A stretch of 64,000 bases of DNA from Hyaloscypha bicolor E (taxonomy: Eukaryota > Ascomycota > Leotiomycetes > Helotiales > Hyaloscyphaceae): the NCBI RefSeq assembly GCF_002865645.1, contig NW_020194628.1, positions 1,736,001-1,800,000 on the forward strand, read 5' to 3'. Positions within the stretch are counted from its first letter, which is position 1, and every line of letters starts with the position of its first letter. The notes under the pieces were generated by a model that was given only the letters and a program-made list of their open reading frames with translations, had not been told where the DNA came from and searched no databases. Positions 12,043 to 23,297 of the stretch are shown here, one piece after another. Made by a program: the position numbers and the translations under genes.

Positions 12043-13000
12043 TTATGATATCGTAGCTTCCGCTCCACTCGCTTTTACTACACCGTCTCCGGAGCTTTGT
12101 ACTGGCATCGCAACTGGTTGACCTCGCGCTTTTGCAGTCAAGCTAACCATCTCCCGAAGCATCAATTCTCTCGTATCCCGAGTTAGATCTTCGACATCCG
12201 AGGTTTTTAGGCCTTTTGTTTCGATTGGTTTCAACACTAAAAGGAGTTAGTAATATAATAAAGTCAGGGAGGAACACCATACCCTTCATGGGAATTGAGC
12301 CGGAGTTAAACCTCCACCCTTGCAAATAGAGGACATTCGAATAGTTCGCAACCACAACTGGCACAATTGGCACACCTGCTTGGATTGCCAAATGAAATGC
12401 TCCCTTCTTAAATGGTAGCAGCATGGGCTCCTTTGCATAGCTTCTTGTGCCCTCGGGAAACATGTAGACATTCTGCTTGTCTCTTGTGATCACCTCCGCG
12501 GCACTAGTCATCGCATGCCTCGCGCTGGTCGAATTGGCACGATCAATGAAGACCGTCCCAGACAGAGACATGAACCAGCCCAAGAACGGCCAATTCTTCA
12601 AGGATTTCTTCGCGGTAACGGAGGTGTATTTGGGGAGCATATACCCCAACATCAGAACATCCAGCTCGGTCTGGTGATTGCCAATGAATACCGCAGGTCG
12701 TGTCTTGTTGAGGTAATCGTTGGGGTCTTCGATTGTGAAGGTTACGCCGGTGGTGAGCCACATTACATATTTGAAGGCTCGCGCTGTCGCCCATTGCGAG
12801 TTTCCTCCGTACGCGACCAAGCGAAGGAATATGGAGGCTACCACTCCATAGGAGGCGCATGCGATCAGACAGACATACGATGCGAGGAGACGGGCGACAA
12901 AGCCAGCCGCGGGGATCCGCAGGGAGAGTGCGTAGAAGAACAGGGTGAGGGCGAGGTAAGCAGCAGCTCCGAACTCGACGAAGTAGAGGATAGTAGACAT
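12043..13000 (-). CDS. SLC1: 1-acyl-sn-glycerol-3-phosphate acyltransferase
   Basis: Two exons, 12283-13000 and 12043-12236, with a 46-nt intron (GTATGG donor, CTCCTTTTAG acceptor, TACTAAC branch site); 303 residues, the length of yeast Slc1. It transfers an acyl chain to lysophosphatidic acid to make phosphatidic acid in the ER or lipid-droplet membrane. Hydrophobic segments occupy about 5-27 and 34-60. The acyltransferase motifs are intact: NHQTELD 108-114 (HX4D), FIDR 151-154 and FPEGTRS 181-187, followed by a P-loop-like VPIVPVVV stretch. The C-terminal tail after the intron is charged. The start codon is the first ATG in frame. It is transcribed divergently from the SNO1-type gene, with 303 bp between the start codons. 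Confidence 0.93.
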
Positions 13001-13303
13001 GTCGGGATGGCGGCGACGAGCAGGAAAGGTGGGATTATTTAATTCGGTGATGGAGACCCTCTCGAGGAGGGGAGAGTGAGAACATAGACGGTCTGGAGAC
13101 GGTGAAATTATGTTGAGGTGAGTGGGCGTGGACTGAGGTCAGAAGGTTGGCCGGGGCCAATTTGCCGAGGCCGCTACCGTAAACTTTTTATAAGGTGTCC
13201 CGATGACCTGCAGGGTTTCTCCAAGACAACGTCACAGGCCAAAAATTCATTACATGTGTTGTTGATCTTTTGAATCAAGATTTCAGCAAAGGAGATCCTC
13301 GTG
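13001..13303. promoter_or_regulatory. Shared divergent promoter, SLC1-type and SNO1-type genes
   Basis: The 303-bp gap between two oppositely oriented start codons must hold both core promoters and 5' leaders. Purine-rich GAGGAGGGGAGAG is visible near 13064-13077. No specific factor site is claimed. Confidence 0.5.
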
Positions 13304-14203
13304 ATGGGCTCCAATGAGCAAGCCATGGTGGATGTGACTGTCGGCGTTTTGGCCCTACAGGGTGCCTTCAATGAGCATGTCCAGCTTCTGCGGCAAGCTG
13401 CTCGGATTTTGGTCAAGAAGGATATCGTTGAAAGGAATTGGACGTTCAAGGAAGTCCGGAATGAAGCGGAACTAGATTCCTGTGATGCTCTCATCATTCC
13501 AGGAGGAGAAAGTACCGCTATATCGTTGGTGGCTCAGAGATCAAACATGCTGGAACCTCTTCGAGATTTCGTCAAGTGAGTCATCTTCTTGAATTTCATA
13601 TACATGTGCTGATCTGCTTCAAGAGTTTTAAGAAAACCAACATGGGGAACATGTGCAGGCCTGATATTGCTTGCAGAGTCTGCAAATCGAACTAAGAAGG
13701 GTGGCCAAGAGCTCATAGGTGGGCTTGACATTCGAGTCAACCGAAACCATTTTGGACGCCAAATCGAAAGCTTCGAGGCCAGTTTAGACCTTCCATTCTT
13801 GCAGCACGCTGATGGGAAGGGTTTTGATACTTCTCGTCTCCTATTTCGAGCAATCTTCATTCGGGCCCCTGTCGTCGAGAAACTGTTGCCAAATGTAGCC
13901 GGGATTCAAGAAGGCGAGGCCAAAGTTGAAGACACTGTTATTGCACCTTCACGGGTTATGGATGAGGCCGTGGCTAAGAAGATAAAGCTTGCCGATGTTG
14001 AGATTATGGCCGCGCTCCCGGGTCGAACTGCTACCTTCAAGAATACCGAGATGAATCTGGATCCTGAAGCTGGGGACATTATCGCTGTTCGGCAAGCTAA
14101 CGTATTCGGTACAAGTTTCCACCCTGAACTGACTGGAGATCCACGGATACATGTGTGGTGGCTTGAACAGGTGTTAAAAGCTGTTGATGAGAGAGCTAGG
14201 TGA
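13304..14203 (+). CDS. SNO1: Pyridoxal 5'-phosphate synthase glutaminase subunit (PdxT/SNO type)
   Basis: Two exons, 13304-13575 and 13624-14203, 283 residues; the 48-nt intron joins DFVK to VLRKPTWGTCAGL. This class I-like glutaminase releases ammonia from glutamine for the PdxS/SNZ synthase subunit in the DXP-independent vitamin B6 pathway. Visible signatures: VGVLALQGAFNEH near the N terminus, PGGEST 66-71 (oxyanion/glutamine-binding loop), nucleophile Cys101 in GTCAGL, and the His257/Glu259 pair in SFHPEL. It is longer than bacterial PdxT (about 190-200 residues) because of inserts typical of fungal forms, for example the stretch around residues 120-160. The first ATG was used; a second in-frame Met lies 7 codons on, just before VDVTVGVLALQG. 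No SNZ gene lies in the window. Confidence 0.92.
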
Positions 14204-14987
14204 AGTTCTATCTTCGAGATGCCTCCTTTACACGATGCGAAGCTCGCAGTTATTCCCTCGTTTCACAGTGGCAGCAAGCCATGCCGCAACAATCTCAACA
14301 TCGACAGCATATCTGTCCACTCACTGGAGTACCGTCTTATTCAGTATTATTCAGTACCACCTAAGCTGGGTAATCATAGCGGAAAGTAGCAGAGACCATT
14401 CGACTGCCCTGAATTGTCAACTGAGAGTCATCGGTCCAAGTACGGTTTCTGGATACAGGACTCAAGTGAGAGTCGTTGATCTCGTGAATTGGGCTTACAG
14501 ATGAGCGCGAATACAACATCCGCTCACACAAGTTTACAACCTGTGATCTGAACTCCCAACCAGACCGATTCTGATAAAAAGGGCAATCGATTTTTGAAAC
14601 AAGTTCCTGGCTATACCGACAAACCGTTTGCGAGCCCCCGATTCGCACATCTACCCCTTTTTCTATCTTCAACGAAAAGGTGAAGATTCGGGCAATTCAT
14701 TCTCCCTGCCCGCTCCAGACTGTAATCATTACTAATTAAGACGTCTCCATATGCACAAGTGTCATGGTCACGTGTTTCTGATTGAATTGTTTTTACCCGG
14801 CCATATCATCCCATGGCTTTTCTCTACTGCGTACTTCCCCTGCTCAGCCAACAGCTCGGAGCGACGTCTATGGTGCTATGCTTCGCCTTCAATAAGCTTT
14901 TTAACGTCGTCTCCACTGCGGAACCCCTGCGCAAACCCTTGGCCTTCCGAACCCTATCCCCAGCCCAAAGTAGCTTTGGGCCTCACA
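14204..14987. other. Intergenic, no supported gene
   Basis: Between the glutaminase stop and the next start. The downstream gene's frame is open back to 14751, but the stretch before the ATG at 14988 looks like leader sequence rather than protein. Nothing else was seen. Confidence 0.5.
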
Positions 14988-16138
14988 ATGGCGCGTGACT
15001 CTGGAGATGGCTCCTCCATCCGCCCAATGTCAGCCTATGACACTGTTCATCAACTCTCCTCCAACTTATCACGTCTCTCTCACGTGGGCTCATCTCTTTG
15101 GGAAAGTACTCGGAGCCGCTTGACGCACCAGCACTCGCGGTACAAAATGCAAAGGTACAATGTGTTAAAACGCAAGAACACCAAAGGCGGGCACCTTGGA
15201 CTTAGACGGCGAGCTCTCACGTTACCCCTGCCGGAGAAAGGTAGTGGAGATGCCCCCTGGAACTTCCAGCAGCAAACAGTCCAGCAAACTAGTTCGGAGC
15301 TTTGTACGAAATTACCGTACGAAGTGAGAAGCCTCATTCTTGAGCTTGTGGTTGCTGGAGAGAGGAATGTGGTCCATGTATATAAGAAGTCAAAGCGGAT
15401 GGGCCATTGGCGATGTAGGAGGCAAGTCGATGGCCAGCCGTGTACTTGGATCGACCCCTGCTCGAAATCTCTGCCCTTCAAAGCAATGACCGTGGACGAG
15501 AATGGAGTTTTGATTAGTGGAGATCGTACTATGCAGCGGTACTTTGATCGTTCCAAGATACTGTCCACCAAAAAAGATAGCGACATTGGGTCGCTGTCGC
15601 TCCTGTGCACGTGCCGACAAACGTAAGTTGATGAAACCCAGAACTCGACTTGCTACTAATTGGCAACAGATACACGGAAACAATCTCATTCCTCTACGCC
15701 AAAACTCACTTTCACTTCCCAGGCCTCACGGACATTCTCGATTTCAGACAGCATGTCCTGCCAAATCGTTTCGACTCCATCCGCCTGCTCTCCATCGACT
15801 GGGAGCCCAATCCATTCTTCATCGCCTCAACCCCAAAAATGCGCGTGGACACATGGAACACCATCTCGCAAATGAAATGCCTCCAACAGTTCAGAGTATT
15901 CATCAAAACGCTCTGCATCTTACCAGATTCCACAGCAGCTCTCTCACTGAAGCAGAATCTCCGGAAAGTCAAGGGACTGCAGGAGTTTGAGCTAATTGTT
16001 ACGAGAGATCAGTTTACAGTCTGGGATGGGTTCTTGGATGCGGATATGGAGGTCAAGCTTGTCATTAACACTGAGGCGACAGGGGAAAGTAGTTTCAGGC
16101 CACTCCCTGCTGCTGCCAGCATGGTGCGAGCATATTGA
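14988..16138 (+). CDS. DUF7730-like fungal protein
   Basis: Two exons, 14988-15622 and 15670-16138, 367 residues; the 47-nt intron has GTAAGT, a TACTAAT branch and CAACAG. Layout: a basic, low-complexity N-terminal third, then an F-box-like line KLPYEVRSLILELVVAG (about 108-124), then LLCTCRQTYTETISFLYAKTHFHFPGL across the splice, the hallmark of a large family in filamentous fungi (annotated DUF7730 or F-box-like). The second half (SIRLLSIDW, LQQFRVFI) has leucine-spaced strands as in that family. Its biochemical role is unknown; an adaptor role is only a guess from the F-box resemblance. The frame is open upstream to 14751, but the ATG at 14988 gives the more natural N terminus. Confidence 0.7.
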
Positions 16139-16170
16139 GATTTTGGAGGAGTACAAGTGCATGCATCAAG

Positions 16171-16540
16171 TTATTCCGACAGTCCCCCAAACGCCCTTTC
16201 GAAATCAGCAATCGCCTTGGCAGCCCTTGCTCCGTGTTCCTTCTTGGTCCGGAAATCACCTCGCATCATGCGCTCCGCTACGCTTGGAGCAGCATAAATA
16301 AAGCTATTTACTTGCTTTGGGTTACATTTTGTTCTGGAGTTGGGGTTCTCAGCATCAAGCATTGGAGTTTGAGGGTCTTGGAAACACATTTGGCTTGGTT
16401 ACGCACCTTAAAGGTGTTATTGAGGTATTGATGTTCCCCTCCTTTGCCTTGTAGCTCACAGTGGGCATTGCTTCCGCTTGGCAACCTTGCGTCCGAAATG
16501 CACAGATCAGATTGGATTCTCTGTCGGTTCCATGAAACAC
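16171..16540 (-). CDS. Possible small multi-exon gene, uncertain
   Basis: A minus-strand frame ending at 16171 encodes a regular, charged, alanine-rich tail (AERMMRGDFRTKKEHGARA then AKAIADFERAFGGLSE) that looks like protein rather than noise. Candidate upstream pieces lie at about 16390-16490 (CQAEAMPTVSYKAKEGNINT) with plausible GT/AG sites, including a strong GTAAGTG donor near 16540. The exact exon chain and the start codon could not be fixed. It would converge tail-to-tail with the DUF7730-like gene, leaving only about 30 bp. No family recognised. Confidence 0.25.
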
Positions 16541-17044
16541 TTACCTTGTAGTATATTAGGATATCTCTCTAGGATCTCAGCAAATCAGAGTCGAAGTCTA
16601 CTTGTGATATGTCACGAATCGGTGGTGACATGAATCCACAAATATACGGGGACCAGCCCCACAATATATACTTCGCCATTCCCTCGACTTTCCTCTCAGG
16701 ACTTCAGCAGTTCAAACTTATCAGCGGCAATGCAACTTTTCTTTGGCGCCATATGGAGCAACGATCTCAGCTCGTATTCAACGAGTTCGACGGTTATCAC
16801 GTGCGATGCAATGCTTCAGCGAGTCAAAGGCCAAAACAAGTTATGCGCAAATGTGCGTTTCTTCAGCCACACCTGAGCCTTATCACGTCTTCACGCCCTA
16901 CGACGATTTTTCATTCTCCCCTCCTTCTCCTCAGGAACTCCAACCTCCTGACTCCATCCGCTTATGCTCCACGAGATGATGGATTCTCACTAATTAGGAA
17001 GTAACCTGAAGCACTTAGCGACCGACGCTCGATAGCCATCTGCC

Positions 17045-20000
17045 ATGGATCCATTAGATCCATTGGATTGGACGATAGTTCCTTCTTCCAAAGGGAGCTC
17101 CAAGCGAAGAGGTCAAAAGGGATCTAACGGATTTAGTTTTCCCGGACGGAAACGTAAAGCAAAGGCTGATCTTGATGTTTGCCTTTCTCGCTTTCTTTTC
17201 GGTTTGAATCTCGTCGGAGAACCTAAAAGTGCGAAATTATGTTTATCTGTGGAACTCCCGGCGCGGTTCAACGCCCTCCAACTCCCTCGTCCAGAGCGAA
17301 GCTTTTCGAAAAGTATTGCAACTTTTACTCCTAGTGAATGGCCAGGTGAACTTACCCAATTTGCCGATTTTTCTGGCTTTGACTAATGTTGGAAAAGCTA
17401 TTACTAGCCGTGATTTCGAATCCGTTCTCGGGTCAACGGGTGATGCTGGTCTCCTGTGTCTGCTCAAAGCCTTCCAACACCTTGATCCAGAGCCAAGCTT
17501 TTCGGAAAGTATTGCAGCTTTTACTCCTAGTGAAATGACAGGTGAACTTACCTAATTTGCCGATTTTTCTGGCTTTGACTAATGTTGGAAAAGCCATCAC
17601 CAGCCGTGATCTCAAATCCGTTCTCTGTTCAACGAATGAAGCTGAATTCCAAGCTGAAAAAGCTCGACTCCTGGGTCTCGACACACTAATCCAGAACGCA
17701 AGCAAACCATGGATTTTCGAAGATTCTGCCAAGGAAACAATAATTTTCGGCAAACAGTTGCTGGATTTGATGTCGAGACCACCGCTTAACACGAGGAACG
17801 AGTTGCACTTACAGCGCTCCAATTACGTCCAATTATTCCAACCTTTACTCCACTATTTCAAAGCCATCTCGAGTTCGTGGGCAGTGGCACAAGGGATTTC
17901 CCACGAAGCACTCTCCGACGGCCTCTCCGCGGAAGAATACCTTCCACACAGAATTGATGCAACAGACGAACGCTTTAGGCTTGAATCGCTTGATGAGGTT
18001 GGGGCTGTAATCCCTATAGATTGGGTATTGAATCCAATTGACATAAGAGTAAATGTTCTCGTTTTCGGACGGCCTCACTACCATACAATGATGGCTGTTC
18101 ATCAACGCCTCAGCACCGAGAAATTTACCCAGCCACTATCATCCAATGCGACCATTCATGTGATCATTCACCCTTCCCATGATGAGATTTTTCTCACTCA
18201 TGATCGAATGGGCACTGGTGAAGATGATACCGGTAGCTCAAATTTGTTCATGCTTCCTATCTCTTTGGGGTGCCAGGAAACTCAACCGAGTGAGGAAACC
18301 GCATACTACTCTGGAATACGTGGATTTAGGATATCGTCTGAGATCACATGCCAATCTAACAGTACTGCGAGTGCCGTTCACGTATCTTCGAATCATGACG
18401 CAGCGGCTAGGACGACCGAAATGGAAGACTCGACAAGAAGAACTGCCGTTGGCGGGATGCAACCAATCTCTAGCTTCGAGTTCAGGATTCAGGAGGGTTC
18501 GATAACTGAACCCCGCCAGCCTGAACCATCAGAAGTCCCAGCCAGTTCCAGATTGTTCATTCCTAGCCGCCTAGCATCCAAAGAGACCTGGAGATATCCA
18601 TATGTCACTCAGGACGCTGATTGTTCGTTGAATAATCTTCTAGTTGTTCCCTTCCCCGCTCTGGACGACCAAAGTCAGGAAATTGAAACGCCTTCGGACA
18701 CATATCCTGCGCGAATCGGAGCCAAAACTGCAGAGTTCAGCACACAAGAAGACACTGAGAGCGAGGGTGAAGACGAAGGCGACGAAGATATTGAATCTTA
18801 TATTACTGGGTCAGGTTCCGTTTCCAATTGGGCTTACACTCCTTCAGAGGGAGACACTTGCGAAGGACCGGATGATTTGAGCTTAATACTGGAACGAATT
18901 CGGGGTGAGCTGCTGGACGCCTTCATGGACCAATTCTGGATGATTGCTAACCAGAACATGATTGGGAACTTTCGTGTGCATGCCGGCTCTTCCAGCGCGT
19001 CATCGACATCTAATAAGTCAGATTTCTATACTCCACGGGCAAGCTCATCCAACATGAGTTCTGGAAAGCGGACCGGGGAGGGTGAAAGGGAAGACTTCCC
19101 AGAAGAGGATGGTGATGGAAGACCCAAGAGGCCAAAGGTGCCTTCAACATCAACTACGTCTTTCGAAGAGTTAGCACAATTTGCCTGCCCATACCGGAAA
19201 CATGATCCCAGAAAGTTCAACTTTCGTGACTGGCCTACCTGCGCCCTAACTCCCCAGCGGACGGTTGCCCGTGTTAAGTAAGCTTCCTCCGCATATCGCC
19301 TAGGAGCTTAGGCTAATGTTACCAAAGGGGTCATCTCTACAGACACCATCGAGTCCATCAATGTCAACGCTGCAAAGAGCTATTTGAATCTCAAGAACAA
19401 CTCGACAATCACATCATTGCTTTGCAAGGATGCGAAGTCAGGCCACCGGATCCGTTTCAGCCAATATACGGAATCACTGTTAGATTGAAGGAACAGCTGC
19501 AGAGCAGAAAGAAGGCATATCCAGGTCAGACTGAAGCGAAGAGGTGGCAACAGATGTATCAGCTGATTTTCCCAAACGAAATCGCACCCAGTCCATGTGA
19601 GTATTTTCTCTTTTGCATGCTATGGCTGGTCAACTTGTCATGGTTTTAGAACAAAGTGTCTAATCTGGAGTGTGTCAAGATTTCGAACCAATCCGTGACC
19701 AACACGACGATAAACCCCACGCCGGTGCTTCCGAAGAATTGGCGAGATATGAGGAATATCTTCGCAATGAACTTCCACAGTGCTTCAGAAGGGCTTTAGA
19801 AGCTGCGGTCGATAATGAGATCCGATGCGTCGGAGACCACCTGAGATCCCAAATCTTGACCCTCCTCGACACGGCCCAAAAGGAAGCATTCGACAATTAC
19901 CATGCTGTTCACAACCTCGCTGCCGAGATCGTGCCACTCACATCCCCCCCTGAAAACGATTATGATAATATTGGAGAAGATAAATGTAGGGACGACTCAG

Positions 20001-20368
20001 CCACCGGATGCCAGTTCAATGGCAACTCCACCAGTGGTCACCAAGATGAAAGCTGCACTTTCCCACAGTCTCCGCAACCAGCAACTGTTCACAGATTGGA
20101 TCAAATTAACGACACTTGCCCTGCGGAATCTCCCCTCGATGAATCGGAGATTCTAGGTAACGGCACTGTCATTAGTACAGCAAATCCTATTCTCGACACC
20201 CTTCTCGGCTTTGAGGCTCCAAATCAGGACACGCTTTTGCTGCAATTAGAGCTGGACGAAATGCACTACTCCTACGAACAGTGGCTCGACAGCCACGACA
20301 AAATGGATTTGGATCTTCTACAAGACCCTAACTGGCAAATTGGAGCCAATGCTAAGATAAGAATATAA
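17045..20368 (+). CDS. Large fungal C2H2-like zinc-finger protein with duplicated exon
   Basis: Five exons: 17045-17345, 17398-17541, 17594-19277, 19343-19596, 19680-20368; all phases agree, 1023 residues. The ATG at 17045 has a strong GCCATGG context. Layout: basic N terminus (KRRGQKGSNG, GRKRKAKAD), a repeated segment from the duplicated exon (ITSRDFESVLGSTGDA and ITSRDLKSVLCSTNEA), an alpha-helical region, a long acidic and Ser-rich linker with SEGEDEGDEDIES, an NLS-like KRPKVP near 705, then FACPYRKHDPRKF and HQCQRCKELFESQEQLDNH...GC. The last is the degenerate C2H2-like pattern common in fungal proteins of this type. The C-terminal part is acidic, ending near an EMHYSYEQWL motif. A nuclear regulatory role is inferred from composition only. 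Confidence 0.8.
17274..17640 (+). repeat. Tandem duplication of an exon-intron unit, period 196 bp
   Basis: Copy 1 (about 17274-17469) and copy 2 (about 17470-17640) align at a fixed offset of 196 bp with few differences between AGCTTTTCG and the shared TCCGTTCTC. Each copy carries the same 52-nt intron (GTGAAC donor, GACTAATG branch, GGAAAAG acceptor). The exon between the two introns is exactly 144 nt in phase 1/1, so the extra copy adds 48 residues without shifting the frame. Confidence 0.85.
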
Positions 20369-20985
20369 TAGCGCATGTGGTTGAAATCGAGAGGATTACA
20401 AATCATTGATGTGACTTTGCAGCTGGTCGAGTCTCAACTCCTTTTCTCTGATCTCTCCTTCTCCTTGGATCATTGCGAAGAGTTTTTCTTTCACATATTT
20501 CCTGTCCGCAAAAATTGCAAATACAAAGGACTTCAAGAATTCACCGCACTCTGGACATACACGCATCAAGGGGTTAGTCTAAACCAAATGCTCGTCACCT
20601 GCCGACAGTTCATGACGGAAGTTCCAACATAACACGTCCTCAAGAACTCCTCCCAGTGGTCAACATTCCATTGGCTAAGGATTCAACACAATGCGTCTAA
20701 CAAAAGAATAATTTTATCCAGATTCCCAAAAGTTAAGAAAGGGCCAAGAAATTTTGAAGTTAAGTCGGTGGCCAATTCCGCATCGGGATCTTGCTCGTTA
20801 TCTCCGCCAGCTTCGGCAGACAGAACCGAACACCCCCATTCTAAGACCCCAATCATAACGAAGTCGTATCGTTATATTCTTGAGTTCCGTTTCCAATCCT
20901 CAATCCTCAAGTTTTCGTTATTCGAATTCTTCGTTTCCGCAATCAAATTTCCATCTTCCTTGAACTCTCCCGCTGAGTTCCCATC
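20369..20985. other. Intergenic
   Basis: No supported gene. Pyrimidine-rich tracts (20867-20985) just before the monooxygenase ATG are typical of a fungal promoter or leader. Confidence 0.5.
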
Positions 20986-22718
20986 ATGGCGGCTCCACGG
21001 AAACAGATGCAACTGAACTTCTTCGATACAGCTTGCACAGGTAGTCACGTTGCCATTGGACATTGGAAGTAAATTTATCATCTCAAAGCTCTCATACAGG
21101 CTGCGAAACTGACAAGCATCAAAGGGACCCAAACGACAACTCGAGAGGAAAGGACCGTCTTGGCTATTACACCTGGCTCGCGAAAATAGCAGAAAAGGGG
21201 AAAATCTCCTCCCTTTTCTTTGCAGATGTGTACAGCCCTCATGAGGTTTATGGAGGTAATGGAGATGCTTCCTATAGAGGGGGTTCTCAGATTGGGAGAA
21301 TGGATCCTACCATCTTAGTGTCGGCCATGGCTGCAGTGACGAAAAATCTGTGTTTCGGAATCACGGGGTCAACGTCGTATATTCGTACGTTTCATTCGAA
21401 AATCCGTGATGGAATATAGTTGATAGTCTATGTAGCCGCCTACATGTTGACCAGAATGTGGTCCACTATGGATCATGTTACTGAAGGGCGAATTGGCTGG
21501 AACATTGTCACGAGTTACAGCAAACCGGCTGCAAAAGCATTTGGTCATGACACCGTAGTTCCCCATGATGAACGCTACGCAGCAGCAGAAGAATACATGG
21601 AGCTATGCTACAGCTGAGTCCTCAAAATCCCAAGTCTCCTAACCAAATATACTGATTCGCCCCCAGACTCTGGGAAGAATCCTGGGAAGACGGTGCTCAA
21701 CTCTGGCAAGCCGAGCCAGAAATGGCCTATGACCCCAGCAAAGTCCACCGAATCGAGTTCAACGGCAAATACCAAAAGTTCTCAGGCTACGGCCAACTTC
21801 ACCCTTCACCCCAACGGACACCAGTGCTCTTCCAAGCCGGTTCCTCACCCGCAGGAATCAAATTCTCAGCTAAGAATGCAGAAGCCGTCTTCACAAGCCA
21901 CCCTACTATTGAACGCCTCCGCTCATTCGTAGACAAGTTACGTACAGAAGCAAAAGCCAATGGCCGAGATCCCCAATCCATCAAAGTCTTCACGGCAATC
22001 CTGCCCATCATTGGAAGAACAGAAGAAGAAGCCCAAGCCAAGCTCAAGAAAGGCCTCGAGAACACCTCCTGGCAAGGCGGGCTCGCCCGCTTCGGCGGCT
22101 TCACCGGCGTGGATCTGGCGAAGTATCCGCTGGATGAAGAGTTCGACTTCGAGGGGAAGAAGTACGAGGTTGGGATCCATAGTTTGGTGGAGACGTTTAA
22201 GTATTTGAGTGACATTGAACGGTGGACGCCGAGGAAACTGGGCATTGCGATGGCGAGTGGGGGGCTAAGTGCTATGCCCGTGGGCACCCCGGAGCAGGTG
22301 GCGGATGTGTTTGAGAAGTGGTTTGTTGAGGGGGAGTGCGATGGGTTTAACATGTCCTGTGCGTCCCTCGCCTTTTCATTTCTGCTCAAGATCCGACTAA
22401 TGATTGCCAGATATGTCGAATCCGGGTAGTTGGGAAGACGTAGTTGAGTTGCTGGTCCCTGAGTTGCAGAAGAGGGGTATTTACTGGACTGATTATGCAG
22501 TTCCCGGAGGGACTTTCAGGGAGAATATGCAAGGAAAGCCGGGACATCCACTATTACCGGATGACCATCCTGGTGCGAAGTTGCGGTGGGATAAGAAGAA
22601 GGAAGACCCACTGGAAGGCCTCAGATGGCATTCGCGAAAGGTGGAACCCGTGAAGGAAAAGGTTTCGAATGATCCGCTGGAAGGATACAGGTGGAAAATA
22701 CCAGTGGCCAGTAAGTGA
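20986..22718 (+). CDS. FMN-dependent luciferase-like monooxygenase (NtaA/SnaA/DszA type), one ruined splice donor
   Basis: Exons 20986-21068, 21125-21384, 21436-21613, 21667-22358, 22411-22718 encode 506 residues that match the family along its length: KQMQLNFFDTACTGSH, WKDPNDNSR, FFADVY, GITGSTSYI, RIGWNIVTSYS, EPEMAYDPSKVHRIEFNGKY, TPVLFQAGSSPAGI, MPVGTPEQVADVFEKW, VPELQKRGIYW. Such enzymes use reduced FMN to oxidise small aminopolycarboxylates, sulfones or similar compounds; substrate unknown. The third intron (21614-21666) has branch-like CTAAC and a CCCCCAG acceptor, but its donor reads CAG|CTGAGT where CAG|GTGAGT is expected. Read without splicing, a TGA follows at once. A poor GC donor one base earlier with an acceptor at 21680 would keep the frame but drop conserved LWEE residues. 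So the gene may be a fresh pseudogene, use a rare splice, or contain a sequence error. Confidence 0.75.
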
Positions 22719-23297
22719 TCACTCGAGCATTACAATGGCCTCTGGGAGATACCAATCATTATACATCGGGTTAAAAATGCCCCTGTGAGTGAGAAGTTTG
22801 AGACGGTTATGAAGAGAGTCGAAGCAATTTGTGTTGCCTCATAAAGTGTATGTATCACAAGAATCTGGATTCCTAATCAATAAACTTAAGTAAATTAGCA
22901 AGCAAGCACTGAAAATAGGTGGAGGTGCCCATCAGTTCTTTTCGAAATCAAGCAGAGATAAGTACAGAGGTCTGATAGAGATGGGAGCTGGGTTAAAGGA
23001 TATATATAAAGGTTGAGCGAAGCCATGAGATGGTGATTTCGAGGATTTCGAAGAAAAATCTGTGAACGCGATGGATGGATGATGACAGCTTTGCCATCGT
23101 CTGAGTAAAATCCACCAGTTCTGGAACGCACCTGCTGGGACCATTATTGGTAAAGCTGGGTCATTGGTGATGCAGCAGCGAGAGGCTGGTTATATAAGCT
23201 GTGATTCCAGCCCGCGTCGTCTTGTCTATCGTCGTCTTCGTTCTGGGTATTCGTACAGTAGTCGTCTCCTGTCGGTCTCAATAAAATGATATCAGGT
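22719..23297. other. Intergenic between convergent genes
   Basis: Holds the 3' ends of the monooxygenase (plus) and the tafazzin gene (minus). Short minus frames at 22895-23144 are not convincing. No terminator-like structure is claimed. Confidence 0.5.

Noticed and set aside
13301..13303. GTG start one codon before the glutaminase ATG
   Set aside because: Nuclear fungal genes start at ATG; 13304 is used.
14591..14655. tRNA-like look of GCGAGCCCCCGATTCGCAC
   Set aside because: Could not be folded into acceptor, D, anticodon and T arms; no tRNA gene was found in the window.
21057..21124. Alternative first intron of the monooxygenase starting GTAGTC
   Set aside because: It would replace the conserved GSHVAIGHWKDPNDNS by an unrelated stretch; the GTAAAT donor at 21069 restores the family sequence.
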